From Spirochaetes bacterium GWE1_32_154 (GTDB lineage Bacteria > Spirochaetota > GWE2-31-10), in NCBI GenBank assembly GCA_001829315.1, contig MIAY01000028.1:39038-103037 (forward strand): a DNA stretch of 64,000 nt. The letters are read 5' to 3'. Under the pieces are notes generated by a model, which saw nothing but the letters and a program-made list of their open reading frames with translations, searched no databases and was not told the origin of the DNA. Shown in pieces: positions 36,319-44,491 of this stretch. The stretch's first letter is position 1. The number at the start of each line of letters is the position of its first letter. The translations under genes and the position numbers were made by a program.

Positions 36319-39132
36319 ATGAGAAAAAATGATGGTAGAATACGCTTGAAATCATCGTTTTTAATAATTGGTTTAGCTCTTATTATTATAACTTGGATAA
36401 TAACTTTGAGTATTAGTATTGCAGATCGTACTATTGAAATAGATCATACAAAAAAAGAATCAAATAATCTGGTTATTGTTTTAGAAAAACATATTGGGGA
36501 AACTTTTTTACAGATTGAGAATTCACTTTTTTCATTAAGAAAAAGCCGGGAGTCAGGCATGAGTATTAATGAAATGAACCTGCTTCTGAATCAATTTGTA
36601 GCATCGCGACCTGATTTATTTAATCTATTATCAGTTATTGATCGGGATGGAAATGTTCAAGTTACCAATCAGATTGCTGGTACTCGAACGTATAGTGGAG
36701 ACCGGCCTTTTTTTATATATCATAAAATACATCCTGACAGAAATCTACATATAGAAAAACCGGTACTGGGACGGGTAACCGGTAAATGGTATATTCCGGT
36801 TAGTGTGCGTCTTGAAAATAATAAAGGTGAATTCTCCGGTATTCTGTTAGCTTCGGTAAATCCCTGCTATTTTTCTAAATTGTTTCATAAAATCAATTTT
36901 GGAACCGAATCACTCATCTATCTCGGTGATTTCAATGGTATAATTTATAGCGGACTTCATAATGCAAAAGAAATCTCTTTGGATGATAAAAAACTTCGTG
37001 ATGACCTTGCATTAGCTATTAAGGAAAAATCAGTATCAAAACTTTCAATAAGTAGTGGAAATGATGGTGTTAATAGAATTTGGACACATTCTATTATTAA
37101 AAATCGAAATATGTTGGTTTCTGTTGTTTTTTCTTTAAAAGAAAGTCTTCAGGGATACCGATATAGACTTTTATATATGATTCTGGTGCAAATTATTTTT
37201 TCTTTATTTATTTTCATTTTCTTTTTTATATTTAATAAATCGGTAGCTTCAATCGAAACGGCAAACAAAGAACTTGATTCTTTTTTTTCAACATCACTTG
37301 ATTTATTATGTATCGCAGATTCAGACGGTAATTTTATACGGGTGAATAAACAGTGGGAACATATTTTAGGGTATAGTGTCGCCGATTTAGAAAAAAAGAA
37401 ATTTCTTGAGTTTGTACACCCGGATGATATGGATGCAACTCTTACTATTTTGTCATCACTTAAAAAACAGGAACAGGTTCTTAATTTTACAAATCGATAC
37501 CGGTGTAAAGATGGAGGTTATCGTTTTATTGAATGGCGATCTTCACCGCATGGAAATCTTATTTATGCAGCAGCAAGAGATATTACAGAACGAAAGAGAG
37601 TTGAAGATGAGCTATTAAAGGCAAAAGAAGAAGCAGAAGAAAATGAAACACGCTTTAAAGCATTGCACAATGCATCATTTGGCGGAATAACAATTCATGA
37701 TAAAGGTATAATATTAGACTGTAATCAGGGGTTATCTGAAATAACCGGGTATTCAATAAATGAACTGATCGGAATGAATGGTTTGTTGTTAATCTCTGAA
37801 AAGACACGTGATATGGTAATGGATAATATAAAAGCAGGATATGAAAAACCATACGAAGCTATCGGAGTTCGAAAAAATGGTGAGGAATACCCTTTACGAC
37901 TTGAGGCTCGTGAAATACCGTATCGGGGTAAAAGGGTACGAACTGTTGAGTTTAGAGATATTACCAATCAAAAAAAGGCTGAGGAAAAACTTCGTGAAAC
38001 AAATGAAAAATTAAATGCTCTTTTTTCTTCAATGACTGAGATGGTTGTTTTGCATGATATAGTATTTGATGAAGATGGAGTTCCTGTAAATTATAGAATT
38101 ACAGATTGTAATACTGCTTTCACAAAAATTACCGGTATTACTCGTGAAATTGCAGTTGGTACATTAGCAACTGATTTATACAAAACTTCCGAACCACCCT
38201 ATTTTAAAGAATATCTTGCTGTTGCTATAAGCGGGGCTCCATATCATTATGACACCTATTTTCCGCCAATGGACAAACATTTTTCCATTTCTGTTGTTTC
38301 TCCGGGTATCAATAAATTTGCAACAATAACAACTGATATTACTTCATGGAAACAGATTCAGCAAATTATCGAGGCAAAAAATAAAGAGCTTGAACAAATC
38401 GTTTATGTTACATCACATGATCTGCGTTCACCGTTAGTAAATGTTGACGGATACAGCAGGGAACTTGAATATTCTATAGCAGATATTACAAATGGTATAA
38501 ACGGGAGTGATGTAACTGAAGAGAAAATCAAGAAAATACTTGATGATATACTGCCCGATATGGGGAAAGCTCTGCATTATATACGAAATAGTACCCGGCA
38601 AATGGATGCACTTCTTAAAGGTTTATTAAAACTTTCACGAATTGGAAGGGCTGCACTTGATATTAAGGAAATAAATATGAATGATTTGATGGTCAAAGTA
38701 AAATCAAGCCTTGAATATCAGATTCAAAATATTAAAGCAGAAATTATTATTAATCAGTTGCCACCTTGTAAGGGCGATTTTATTCAAATAACTCAGGTTT
38801 TTTCAAATTTAATTGGTAATGCATTAAAATATTCCAGTAAGGAGCGATTACCGGTTATTACAATTTCCGGAAACGTAGAGCAATTTAGAGTAAAGTATTG
38901 TGTTGAAGATAACGGAATAGGTATTCCTGAAGATCAATGTGATATTATTTTTGAACTTTTTCATCGGCTTGATCCTCGTCAGACTGAAGGAGAAGGTCTC
39001 GGACTTACTATCGTAAAAAACATAGTTAACAGACTTGATGGTGTAATAAATGTTGAATCAAAACCGGGAATCGGAAGTAAATTTTTTATAACACTTCCGT
39101 TTATTGAGCCTAAGGAGGTAAAAAGTGAATGA
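36319..39132 (+). CDS. Membrane sensor histidine kinase with three PAS domains
   Basis: The 937-residue protein has TM1 at about 12-32, an extracytoplasmic Cache-like sensor at about 35-275 (including DRPFFIYHK and GKWYIPVSVRL, typical of dCache) and TM2 at about 285-310. PAS domains lie at about 320-440 and 450-570, with a third more diverged at 575-690. HisKA (VTSHDLRSPLVN, His near 698) and HATPase (EDNGIGIPEDQ, GEGLGLTIVKN) follow. This layout with a following single-receiver gene resembles phytochrome-type kinase/Rcp1 pairs. GGGGGGG plus GGG precede the ATG. The next gene overlaps by eight bases. Confidence 0.87.
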   Translation: MRKNDGRIRLKSSFLIIGLALIIITWIITLSISIADRTIEIDHTKKESNNLVIVLEKHIGETFLQIENSLFSLRKSRESGMSINEMNLLLNQFVASRPDLFNLLSVIDRDGNVQVTNQIAGTRTYSGDRPFFIYHKIHPDRNLHIEKPVLGRVTGKWYIPVSVRLENNKGEFSGILLASVNPCYFSKLFHKINFGTESLIYLGDFNGIIYSGLHNAKEISLDDKKLRDDLALAIKEKSVSKLSISSGNDGVNRIWTHSIIKNRNMLVSVVFSLKESLQGYRYRLLYMILVQIIFSLFIFIFFFIFNKSVASIETANKELDSFFSTSLDLLCIADSDGNFIRVNKQWEHILGYSVADLEKKKFLEFVHPDDMDATLTILSSLKKQEQVLNFTNRYRCKDGGYRFIEWRSSPHGNLIYAAARDITERKRVEDELLKAKEEAEENETRFKALHNASFGGITIHDKGIILDCNQGLSEITGYSINELIGMNGLLLISEKTRDMVMDNIKAGYEKPYEAIGVRKNGEEYPLRLEAREIPYRGKRVRTVEFRDITNQKKAEEKLRETNEKLNALFSSMTEMVVLHDIVFDEDGVPVNYRITDCNTAFTKITGITREIAVGTLATDLYKTSEPPYFKEYLAVAISGAPYHYDTYFPPMDKHFSISVVSPGINKFATITTDITSWKQIQQIIEAKNKELEQIVYVTSHDLRSPLVNVDGYSRELEYSIADITNGINGSDVTEEKIKKILDDILPDMGKALHYIRNSTRQMDALLKGLLKLSRIGRAALDIKEINMNDLMVKVKSSLEYQIQNIKAEIIINQLPPCKGDFIQITQVFSNLIGNALKYSSKERLPVITISGNVEQFRVKYCVEDNGIGIPEDQCDIIFELFHRLDPRQTEGEGLGLTIVKNIVNRLDGVINVESKPGIGSKFFITLPFIEPKEVKSE

Positions 39133-39610
39133 TAATGAAATAAAGAAAGGAGTTTCTGTCATGAATAAGGATGTAATATTATTAGTTGCTGATGATGATG
39201 AGGGGCATGCAGGACTTATTTGTAAAAATCTTGCCCGTGCAGGCATTGTTAATGAAATTATACGATTTAAAGACGGTCAGGAAATATTGGATTTTTTATT
39301 TTGTACTGGTGATAAAAACCACCGACAGTCGGGTAGTGCGTATATTTTGCTTCTTGATATCCGTATGCCTAAAGTGAGTGGAACCGATGTTCTAAAAAAG
39401 ATAAAATCAGATAATGAATTAAAGAAAATGCCTGTTATTATGATTACAACAACTGATGATCCTCGCGAAGTAGAATTGTGTCATACAATCGGATGCAGTA
39501 ATTATATAACGAAACCTGTTGAATATGATGATTTTGTTAATGCGGTTCGACAATTAGGTTTGTTTCTTTCAGTTGTCCAGGTTCCCAGTATAAATAGTGA
39601 TGGTAATTAA
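39125..39610 (+). CDS. Single-domain response regulator (Rcp1-like)
   Basis: A lone receiver domain: VADDDEGHAG (acidic pocket), LLLDIRMPKVSG (phosphoacceptor Asp near residue 78), ITTTDD and YITKPV. The extended alpha/beta insert before the phosphorylation site (FLFCTGDKNHRQSG) is typical of Rcp1-type regulators that pair with phytochrome-like kinases. Two starts are credible: GTG 39125 behind AAGGAGG, overlapping the kinase stop, and ATG 39161 behind GGAG. The overlap and strong site favour GTG through coupling. It is almost certainly the partner of the upstream kinase. No output domain is present. Confidence 0.87.
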   Translation: MNDNEIKKGVSVMNKDVILLVADDDEGHAGLICKNLARAGIVNEIIRFKDGQEILDFLFCTGDKNHRQSGSAYILLLDIRMPKVSGTDVLKKIKSDNELKKMPVIMITTTDDPREVELCHTIGCSNYITKPVEYDDFVNAVRQLGLFLSVVQVPSINSDGN

Positions 39611-39657
39611 TAAAAGTAGTATACTGGATTTTATTTTTTTGATACATTGAGTATGTT

Positions 39658-40602
39658 TTGAAAATCAAAATTATTTATCCGGTAGAGAATATGATAGAGT
39701 TATATAAAAAATGTCAGTTATGTCCAATTAATTGTAATATAGACAGATCACTATCAAAAGGACGATGTCAGGAGAGTGATGTTCTTTCAATTGCAAATGT
39801 AATGCTGCATAATGGTGAAGAGCCTTGTATTTCATATGGTAACGGTTCAGGAACAATATTTTTTACAGGGTGCGGTTTGCGGTGTCCGTTCTGCCAGAAT
39901 ATGGAAATAAGTCAATCGGTTACCCGACGGAAATATTATTCAACAGAACAATTGATTGATGTAATTTTGAAACTGGAAGAACTTGGAGCTGTTAATATCA
40001 ATTTTGTAACCCCGGATCATTTTATGCCTCATATAATTGAAGCAGTCCGATATCTCAAATCTCAGGGGTTTACACTACCTTTTATTTATAATTGCAGCGG
40101 GTATCAGTCAATTTCTCATTTAGAACAGGTTATCGATGATATTGATATTTTTTTAATTGATTATAAATTTGCAGATAAAAACGCGTCAGATATGTGTTTA
40201 AAAGTTACTGATTATCCGGCTGTTGCACAAAAGGCAATTAACTTTTTAATGAGAAATAAAGGTTCTCTGGTTGTAAATGAGTCAGGTCACGCCTCTTGTG
40301 GTGTGTTAATACGTCATCTTGTTATGCCGGGATTTAAAGAAAATTCAATTGAAATAATCAATGATTTATTTATTGATTACGGTTCTGGCATTTATGTAAG
40401 TCTTATGTCACAATATACCCCTCGATATGCTGATAAACAATATTCACATTTACAAAAGACTTTAGCACATTCAGATTATGCAGAAGTGATCGATTTAACT
40501 CAAACACTTGGTTTTAATAATGTCTATATTCAGAATATTGATAGTGAAAACGATCAGTATATACCTGAATTTAATTTAAAAAAAATGTTTGATTTCTGGT
40601 AA
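39658..40602 (+). CDS. PflX-like radical SAM protein (COG1313-type)
   Basis: A cytoplasmic radical SAM enzyme. The cluster-binding loop is GCGLRCPFCQN (residues 71-81), preceded by an N-terminal Cys-rich QLCPINCNID segment, as in the PflX group related to pyruvate formate-lyase activases. It then shows VNINFVTPDHF and IYNCSGYQS. The substrate of PflX proteins is not established. The listed TTG at 39658 gives a 314-aa protein. The ATG at 39691 makes it begin close to the family's usual KKCxLCP opening and may be the true start. It sits inside the signalling cluster without evident functional link. Confidence 0.8.
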   Translation: MKIKIIYPVENMIELYKKCQLCPINCNIDRSLSKGRCQESDVLSIANVMLHNGEEPCISYGNGSGTIFFTGCGLRCPFCQNMEISQSVTRRKYYSTEQLIDVILKLEELGAVNINFVTPDHFMPHIIEAVRYLKSQGFTLPFIYNCSGYQSISHLEQVIDDIDIFLIDYKFADKNASDMCLKVTDYPAVAQKAINFLMRNKGSLVVNESGHASCGVLIRHLVMPGFKENSIEIINDLFIDYGSGIYVSLMSQYTPRYADKQYSHLQKTLAHSDYAEVIDLTQTLGFNNVYIQNIDSENDQYIPEFNLKKMFDFW

Positions 40603-40663
40603 AATAAATATATTATTTGTACTATTGATTTTTTTTTTATATAATTCAATAGAGGTATAAAAA

Positions 40664-42403
40664 ATGTATTTTAATAGTTATTCAGTAATAATTTTTTTTA
40701 TTTCTATTTTACTGTCCGGTATTTTTTTAGCATTTTTTAGACGTAAAGAAACTAAAGGTGTTATTTTTATTTCTTTATTAATTTTATCAATGTGCATATA
40801 TACCATTTGCTATGCATTTCAATTGTTATCCATCAATGAGAAAGTGCTGATTATTTTTTTTACCATTGGACACTTCGTATATAATTTTTCACCGTTATTA
40901 TTTCTAATGTTTTCATTGAAATATTGTGAAAAGAAAATAAACACAATGGTTCTTCTCATTCTGATTTTTATCCCTCTGATAACTGATTCATTACTTATTT
41001 TTAATAATCCCTTTTCTCTGTTATATAAGTCATTTGCAATAAGTTCAATTAAAAGTACTGTTCTGGTAGTTTATCAATCAGGAATATGGGATTGGGTTCA
41101 ACAAATTTATTCATTTTCAATTTTTATTGCAGTTTTTATTATCATGATTAATAAATATCGAAATGTTGCATTATGTTATAAAAAACAAATATTTGTTGTG
41201 CTTTTTGGCAGTGTTTTTCCAATAATCGGTCATACTGTCTTTCATTTATCAGCAATCGGTGTAATAGAAAATACTTTTAATTTTTTACCATATTTATTTT
41301 TATTTACAACGTTTATTGCATATATCGGGTTAACTCAATTTAAACTATTTTATTTCTCACCGGTTGTTCGTGAAGTAATATTTGATTTAATGTCTGAAGC
41401 TGTTATAGTTATTGATAAACAAAATTTTGTTGTTGATATTAATAACGCCGGATTAAAATTATTGAATATAAAATCGGATATGATTGGAGAAAATGCAAAG
41501 GATGTGATTTCTTTTTGGTCTGAAATTGAACCTAAGATAACAGAAAATACGAGTTATGATGTTATTCTTTTTACTGAAGAGAAAGAATACAGTTTTATAA
41601 CTCATGAAATTATTATTTCAAGAATTGAATTATTGAAAGTATTTAATGGTTATATTTTAATCGTTAGAGATGTAACAGAAAATCAGAGATTACATGATAT
41701 AGAGGAAAATAACAGAAAACTCGAATCTATCGGAATTTTAGCTGCAGGAATTGCTCATGATTTTAATAATCTTTTAGCTAGTATATTTGGTTCTATAGAA
41801 TTAGCAAAAATTGAGAATGCTAATTCCCTTGTTAATGATTATTTGTTGCAGGCAATTAACAATATTGATAGAGCAAGAACACTAACCGAAAAATTATTAA
41901 CCTTTTCTAAAGGAGGTGAACCTATAACAAAACCGGAAAAGATTGCTGATTTTATTATTCAAAGGGTTAATTATGCACTTAGTTCTACTTCAATAAATGT
42001 AAAATATACAATTCCTGACGGAATTTGGTATATTAATTATGATAAAATACAAATATCCCAAGTTCTTGATAATATTGTATTAAATAGTATTCAGGCAATG
42101 CCAATGGGTGGGGATATATCTGTTTTTTTAACCAATGTGGTTATTTCCAATAAAGAACATCCAAATGTGGAGTCGGGTTATTATGTAAAAATATCTGTTA
42201 TTGATACAGGTATCGGTATACCAAAAAATATTATCAATTTCATTTTTGATCCATTTTTTACAACAAAGTCAAAAGGTCAGGGGCTCGGGCTGGCAACCTG
42301 TCATTCAATAATTAATCGTCATAAAGGCACTATTGAAGTGGAATCAGAGCAAGGTGTCGGAACAGCATTTCATATATATTTACCGGCGATAATAGATTTA
42401 TAA
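40664..42403 (+). CDS. Histidine kinase with N-terminal 7TM sensor
   Basis: The 579-residue protein has seven or so membrane segments over residues 5-225, in the pattern of the hisKA_7TM input domain, followed by the joint FKLFYFSPVVREVIFDLM. A PAS domain (about 240-345, VIVIDKQNFVVDINNAG) precedes HisKA (LAAGIAHDFNNLLA, His near 364) and HATPase (DTGIGIPKN, GQGLGLATCHS near 540). No receiver is attached or adjacent. The ligand is unknown; 7TM inputs often sense membrane or small-molecule cues. GAGGT precedes the ATG. It is followed by 541 bases of repeats without genes. Confidence 0.85.
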   Translation: MYFNSYSVIIFFISILLSGIFLAFFRRKETKGVIFISLLILSMCIYTICYAFQLLSINEKVLIIFFTIGHFVYNFSPLLFLMFSLKYCEKKINTMVLLILIFIPLITDSLLIFNNPFSLLYKSFAISSIKSTVLVVYQSGIWDWVQQIYSFSIFIAVFIIMINKYRNVALCYKKQIFVVLFGSVFPIIGHTVFHLSAIGVIENTFNFLPYLFLFTTFIAYIGLTQFKLFYFSPVVREVIFDLMSEAVIVIDKQNFVVDINNAGLKLLNIKSDMIGENAKDVISFWSEIEPKITENTSYDVILFTEEKEYSFITHEIIISRIELLKVFNGYILIVRDVTENQRLHDIEENNRKLESIGILAAGIAHDFNNLLASIFGSIELAKIENANSLVNDYLLQAINNIDRARTLTEKLLTFSKGGEPITKPEKIADFIIQRVNYALSSTSINVKYTIPDGIWYINYDKIQISQVLDNIVLNSIQAMPMGGDISVFLTNVVISNKEHPNVESGYYVKISVIDTGIGIPKNIINFIFDPFFTTKSKGQGLGLATCHSIINRHKGTIEVESEQGVGTAFHIYLPAIIDL

Positions 42404-42513
42404 CGGGCACCTCTAATAAAAAGGCACCCGGATAAAAAAAGAAAGAAAAGTTTTTTAAGTTCGATACATTATTATACTATAATAAATCTTTTCCGGTTAA
42501 TAACTTCTAAGAG

Positions 42514-42743
42514 TTTCCACCACAGATGCACCCGACGAACAAGACCTGGTCACAGAGTCGCAGCATTTCGGGATACCGAATTACTGTAGTTGCCCGGTCA
42601 TGCAACCTGGGGCTTTGCCTTAAGCAAAGATTTTGCAGTACCCTGCAAAATGCCGGGAGGCACCCGCTTTGCTGGAGGGCACAGAGTTTTTTCGTATTTT
42701 TTTTATCTCCTCTCCGTGCCCTTTGTATCTCTGTGGTAGAAAA
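42514..42743. repeat. 230-bp element with terminal inverted repeats, G+C-richer than surroundings
   Basis: TTTCCACCACAGAT at 42514-42527 is nearly inverted by ATCTCTGTGGTAGAAA at 42728-42743. The interior is markedly G+C-rich for this genome, with CACAGAG-type motifs and a long structured stretch. It has no convincing ORF; two overlapping frames of 74 and 79 codons lack ribosome-binding sites and family resemblance. It resembles the non-coding CACAGAG/CTCTGTGG repeats scattered through many environmental bacterial genomes. I recall that pattern and could not check it. With the flanking repeats it fills the gene-free stretch 42404-42944; 42404-42513 is AT-rich with nothing I can name. Confidence 0.5.
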
Positions 42744-42796
42744 ATCCTAGAAAATTTCCCATATAAAGAGACGGTGTTTTTTATGGTTTTTCAGAA

Positions 42797-42813
42797 GAGG
42801 CTCTTGCAAAAAT
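42797..42813. repeat. Half-site of the TTGCAAAAAT repeat family
   Basis: AGAGGCTCTTGCAAAAATC is a single arm of the family without its partner, about 85 bases from the complete copy at 42883-42934. Confidence 0.45.
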
Positions 42814-42829
42814 CAAGATTACTTGATGA

Positions 42830-42936
42830 AAAAAAGGGTACTTTTTTTATGCTTCCGCAACATGTGATATAATCGCATTATAGGTAGCTTCTTGCAAAAA
42901 TTCGAGATAAAAAGAGTATTTTTGCAAGAAGCTCAG
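42830..42936 (-). repeat. Full palindromic repeat with conserved outer segment
   Basis: The hairpin arms lie at 42883-42934 (AGCTTCTTGCAAAAAT and complement, with GAGATAAAAAGAGTA between). On the minus strand the order is hairpin, then GCTACCT, an AT-rich spacer, then GGAAGCATAAAAAAAGTACC and T's. The first 53 bases are identical to 1103-1155 and the outer 25 nearly identical to 1273-1297, so the repeat unit is about 105 bases, not just the hairpin. Convergent transcription from both sides meets nearby. Confidence 0.75.
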
Positions 42937-42944
42937 AAGAATTT

Positions 42945-44096
42945 TTATTTTTTGCCGAAAACATCATCTAACGATAATTTTGAAGTCACATTATTTTTTT
43001 CTTCTAATTTTCTCACTTTTGCAGGTAACCATTTTTTATTAAAATCATCTGATAATTTAAATATATCATCTTCAGAATAAGAAGCGGGTATTTTTACTGC
43101 AAGTGTATAGTTTAGTTTTTCAAACCCGTTGCGCATTACAAAAATCGGATCTGATATTGTTAATGCAAAATGTCGTGTGTATATTAATAATATTGCTAAA
43201 ACGAGCAAAATGATGAGAACAAAATTATACACTGTATTGGTAGACTCAAATATTCTTATACTATTTAAATAATAATTAATGCTTACATCCGGGTTTGATT
43301 TGGGTGTTATGTGATAAATAACATCATTATTATGTTTTGAAATATAGTCTGATTCATAATCAGTAAATTTATTGGTTTTAAATATTTCTTTTTGTTTAAA
43401 TTGGATACTGAGGATCTCAGGGTAATCGGCTGTTATTATTTTAATTGTTGATTCTAAATTTTCGTTTTTTTCAAACAGTAAACCTACGGCTTCGGTTGTT
43501 CGCTTATATTCTTTTATAACATCATTCGCCGGTGAATTTGCAAAATTGAGTTGTTGTAACAGATTACTTGCAAAACTATATGAAATTACAATAAGAATTA
43601 TCATCGTTAATATATAGTTCACATGTCTTTGAGCCATTTTTGAATCTGTATTTTTAATTGCACCAAAAATCTTCAACACTCGAAGTAATCGTAAGATTCG
43701 AGCAACCCGTACAGCTTTAATAAGTTTTATCATACTGAATGTAGTTAACGATGCGACTCCTGCTGTTTGTATATCCATTACACTGACTAACAGATAGGGA
43801 CCTGAAACGAGTAGAAGAAGTGGAATTGATGCCAGAAAGTCAATCCAGCCACCTCTTTTTAGAAAATAATGCGCTGCTTCTTTCTTTATGATTGCATTTA
43901 TCAGTCTTGAAAAAAATTCTATAGTAAAGTAGAAATCAAAGATGAACGCAGATAATTTAATTAAGTGAAGTGATTGATAACTGCCACCGATCACTATTGA
44001 AAAATCTTCAAGAAATGTTTGAATTATAACCAACATAATCATTAATGTCGTTAATCCCTCAAGGAATGCAATAAAACTGTTATTTTTTTTATCCAT
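42945..44096 (-). CDS. Voltage-sensor-like membrane protein joined to an extracytoplasmic sensor and HAMP domain
   Basis: The 383-residue protein opens like an ion-channel S1-S4 domain: four hydrophobic segments within residues 10-150, then an S4-like KLIKAVRVARILRLLRVLKIF near 125-147 with regularly spaced Arg/Lys. After a fifth segment (about 160-180), a soluble loop of about 100 residues appears where the pore would be; no TVGYG-type filter is present. A sixth segment (about 290-312) leads into a HAMP-like region starting at TISDPIFVMRNGFEKL and a short charged tail. It is probably not a channel. CAGGAG precedes the ATG. Confidence 0.65.
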   Translation of the reverse strand: MDKKNNSFIAFLEGLTTLMIMLVIIQTFLEDFSIVIGGSYQSLHLIKLSAFIFDFYFTIEFFSRLINAIIKKEAAHYFLKRGGWIDFLASIPLLLLVSGPYLLVSVMDIQTAGVASLTTFSMIKLIKAVRVARILRLLRVLKIFGAIKNTDSKMAQRHVNYILTMIILIVISYSFASNLLQQLNFANSPANDVIKEYKRTTEAVGLLFEKNENLESTIKIITADYPEILSIQFKQKEIFKTNKFTDYESDYISKHNNDVIYHITPKSNPDVSINYYLNSIRIFESTNTVYNFVLIILLVLAILLIYTRHFALTISDPIFVMRNGFEKLNYTLAVKIPASYSEDDIFKLSDDFNKKWLPAKVRKLEEKNNVTSKLSLDDVFGKK

Positions 44097-44210
44097 GTAA
44101 ACTCCTGTGTATAGCCAAGAAAATAATCATAAGTGATTGTGTTACTATAATTGAAAAAATATTTTTTTTCAATTAGATTAAAGAAATTATGAAAAAAATA
44201 AAGAAAAATA

Positions 44211-44240
44211 TTGACAGATAAAATACCAATATATTATAAC
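44211..44240 (+). promoter_or_regulatory. Promoter of the aromatic-pathway attenuator transcript
   Basis: A perfect TTGACA at 44211-44216 is followed by an AT-rich -10 region (TATTAT at 44233 or TTATAA at 44235, spacing 16-18). A transcript starting near 44247 would carry a leader of about 245 bases before the aldolase-type gene. The 114 bases upstream (44097-44210) are AT-rich and hold no gene. Confidence 0.6.
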
Positions 44241-44278
44241 ACTTTTATTAAAGGTGTTAATTTATGAATATACATACA

Positions 44279-44350
44279 TTGTGTAATACATTTTTTTGGC
44301 AAATCAAATCAGTAGCAGCATATTTTTATTATTTTTTTCAGATATGCTAA
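44279..44350 (+). CDS. Aromatic-rich leader peptide of an attenuator
   Basis: A short frame ends at TAA 44348-44350 and reads FFWQ, then after seven codons YFYYFF, then QIC and stop. Eight or nine of about 23 residues are Phe, Tyr or Trp. The start is uncertain: by coordinate the ATG at 44279 and a GTG at 44255 are in frame, while the ATG at 44265 has the best Shine-Dalgarno (AAAGGTG) but appears one base out of phase by my hand count. The Tyr/Phe run lies between AGCATAT (44317-44323) and ATATGCT (44342-44348), which can pair. Terminator hairpins follow from 44371. This is the layout of pheA- and trp-type leader peptides. Confidence 0.6.
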   Translation: MCNTFFWQIKSVAAYFYYFFQIC

Positions 44351-44370
44351 GTAGATGATTTGCACAGCAA

Positions 44371-44465
44371 AAGGCAGGTTTTCTATTTTAGCAAAAATAG
44401 AAAACCTGCCTTTTTTATTAAAAAATAAAGGGGGCAGGTTGCAAAAGTAACCGCCTCTTTTTTTT
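44371..44465 (+). promoter_or_regulatory. Tandem terminator/antiterminator attenuator
   Basis: Hairpin 1 pairs 44371-44389 with 44392-44410, a perfect 19-base stem closed by AGGCAGG/CCTGCCT and followed by T6. Hairpin 2 pairs GGCAGGTTGC (44433-44442) with GTAACCGCC (44447-44455), one A bulged, and is followed by a T8 run to 44465. AACCTGCC at 44403-44410 is also the exact complement of GGCAGGTT at 44433-44440, so pairing between them would destroy both terminators. Segments 1-2-3-4 thus have the mutually exclusive pairing of classical attenuators. The aromatic-pathway gene starts 27 bases later. Confidence 0.7.
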
Positions 44466-44491
44466 ATATAACAATTTGAAAGGAGAACTTT

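Noticed and set aside
42404..42440. GGCACC-containing hairpin as terminator of the 7TM kinase gene
   Set aside because: The two GGCACC copies are direct rather than inverted, and the possible stem has central mismatches.
42526..42872. Two overlapping plus-strand ORFs of 74 and 79 codons
   Set aside because: They lie in the inverted-repeat element and palindromic repeats, lack ribosome-binding sites and have no protein-like conservation pattern.
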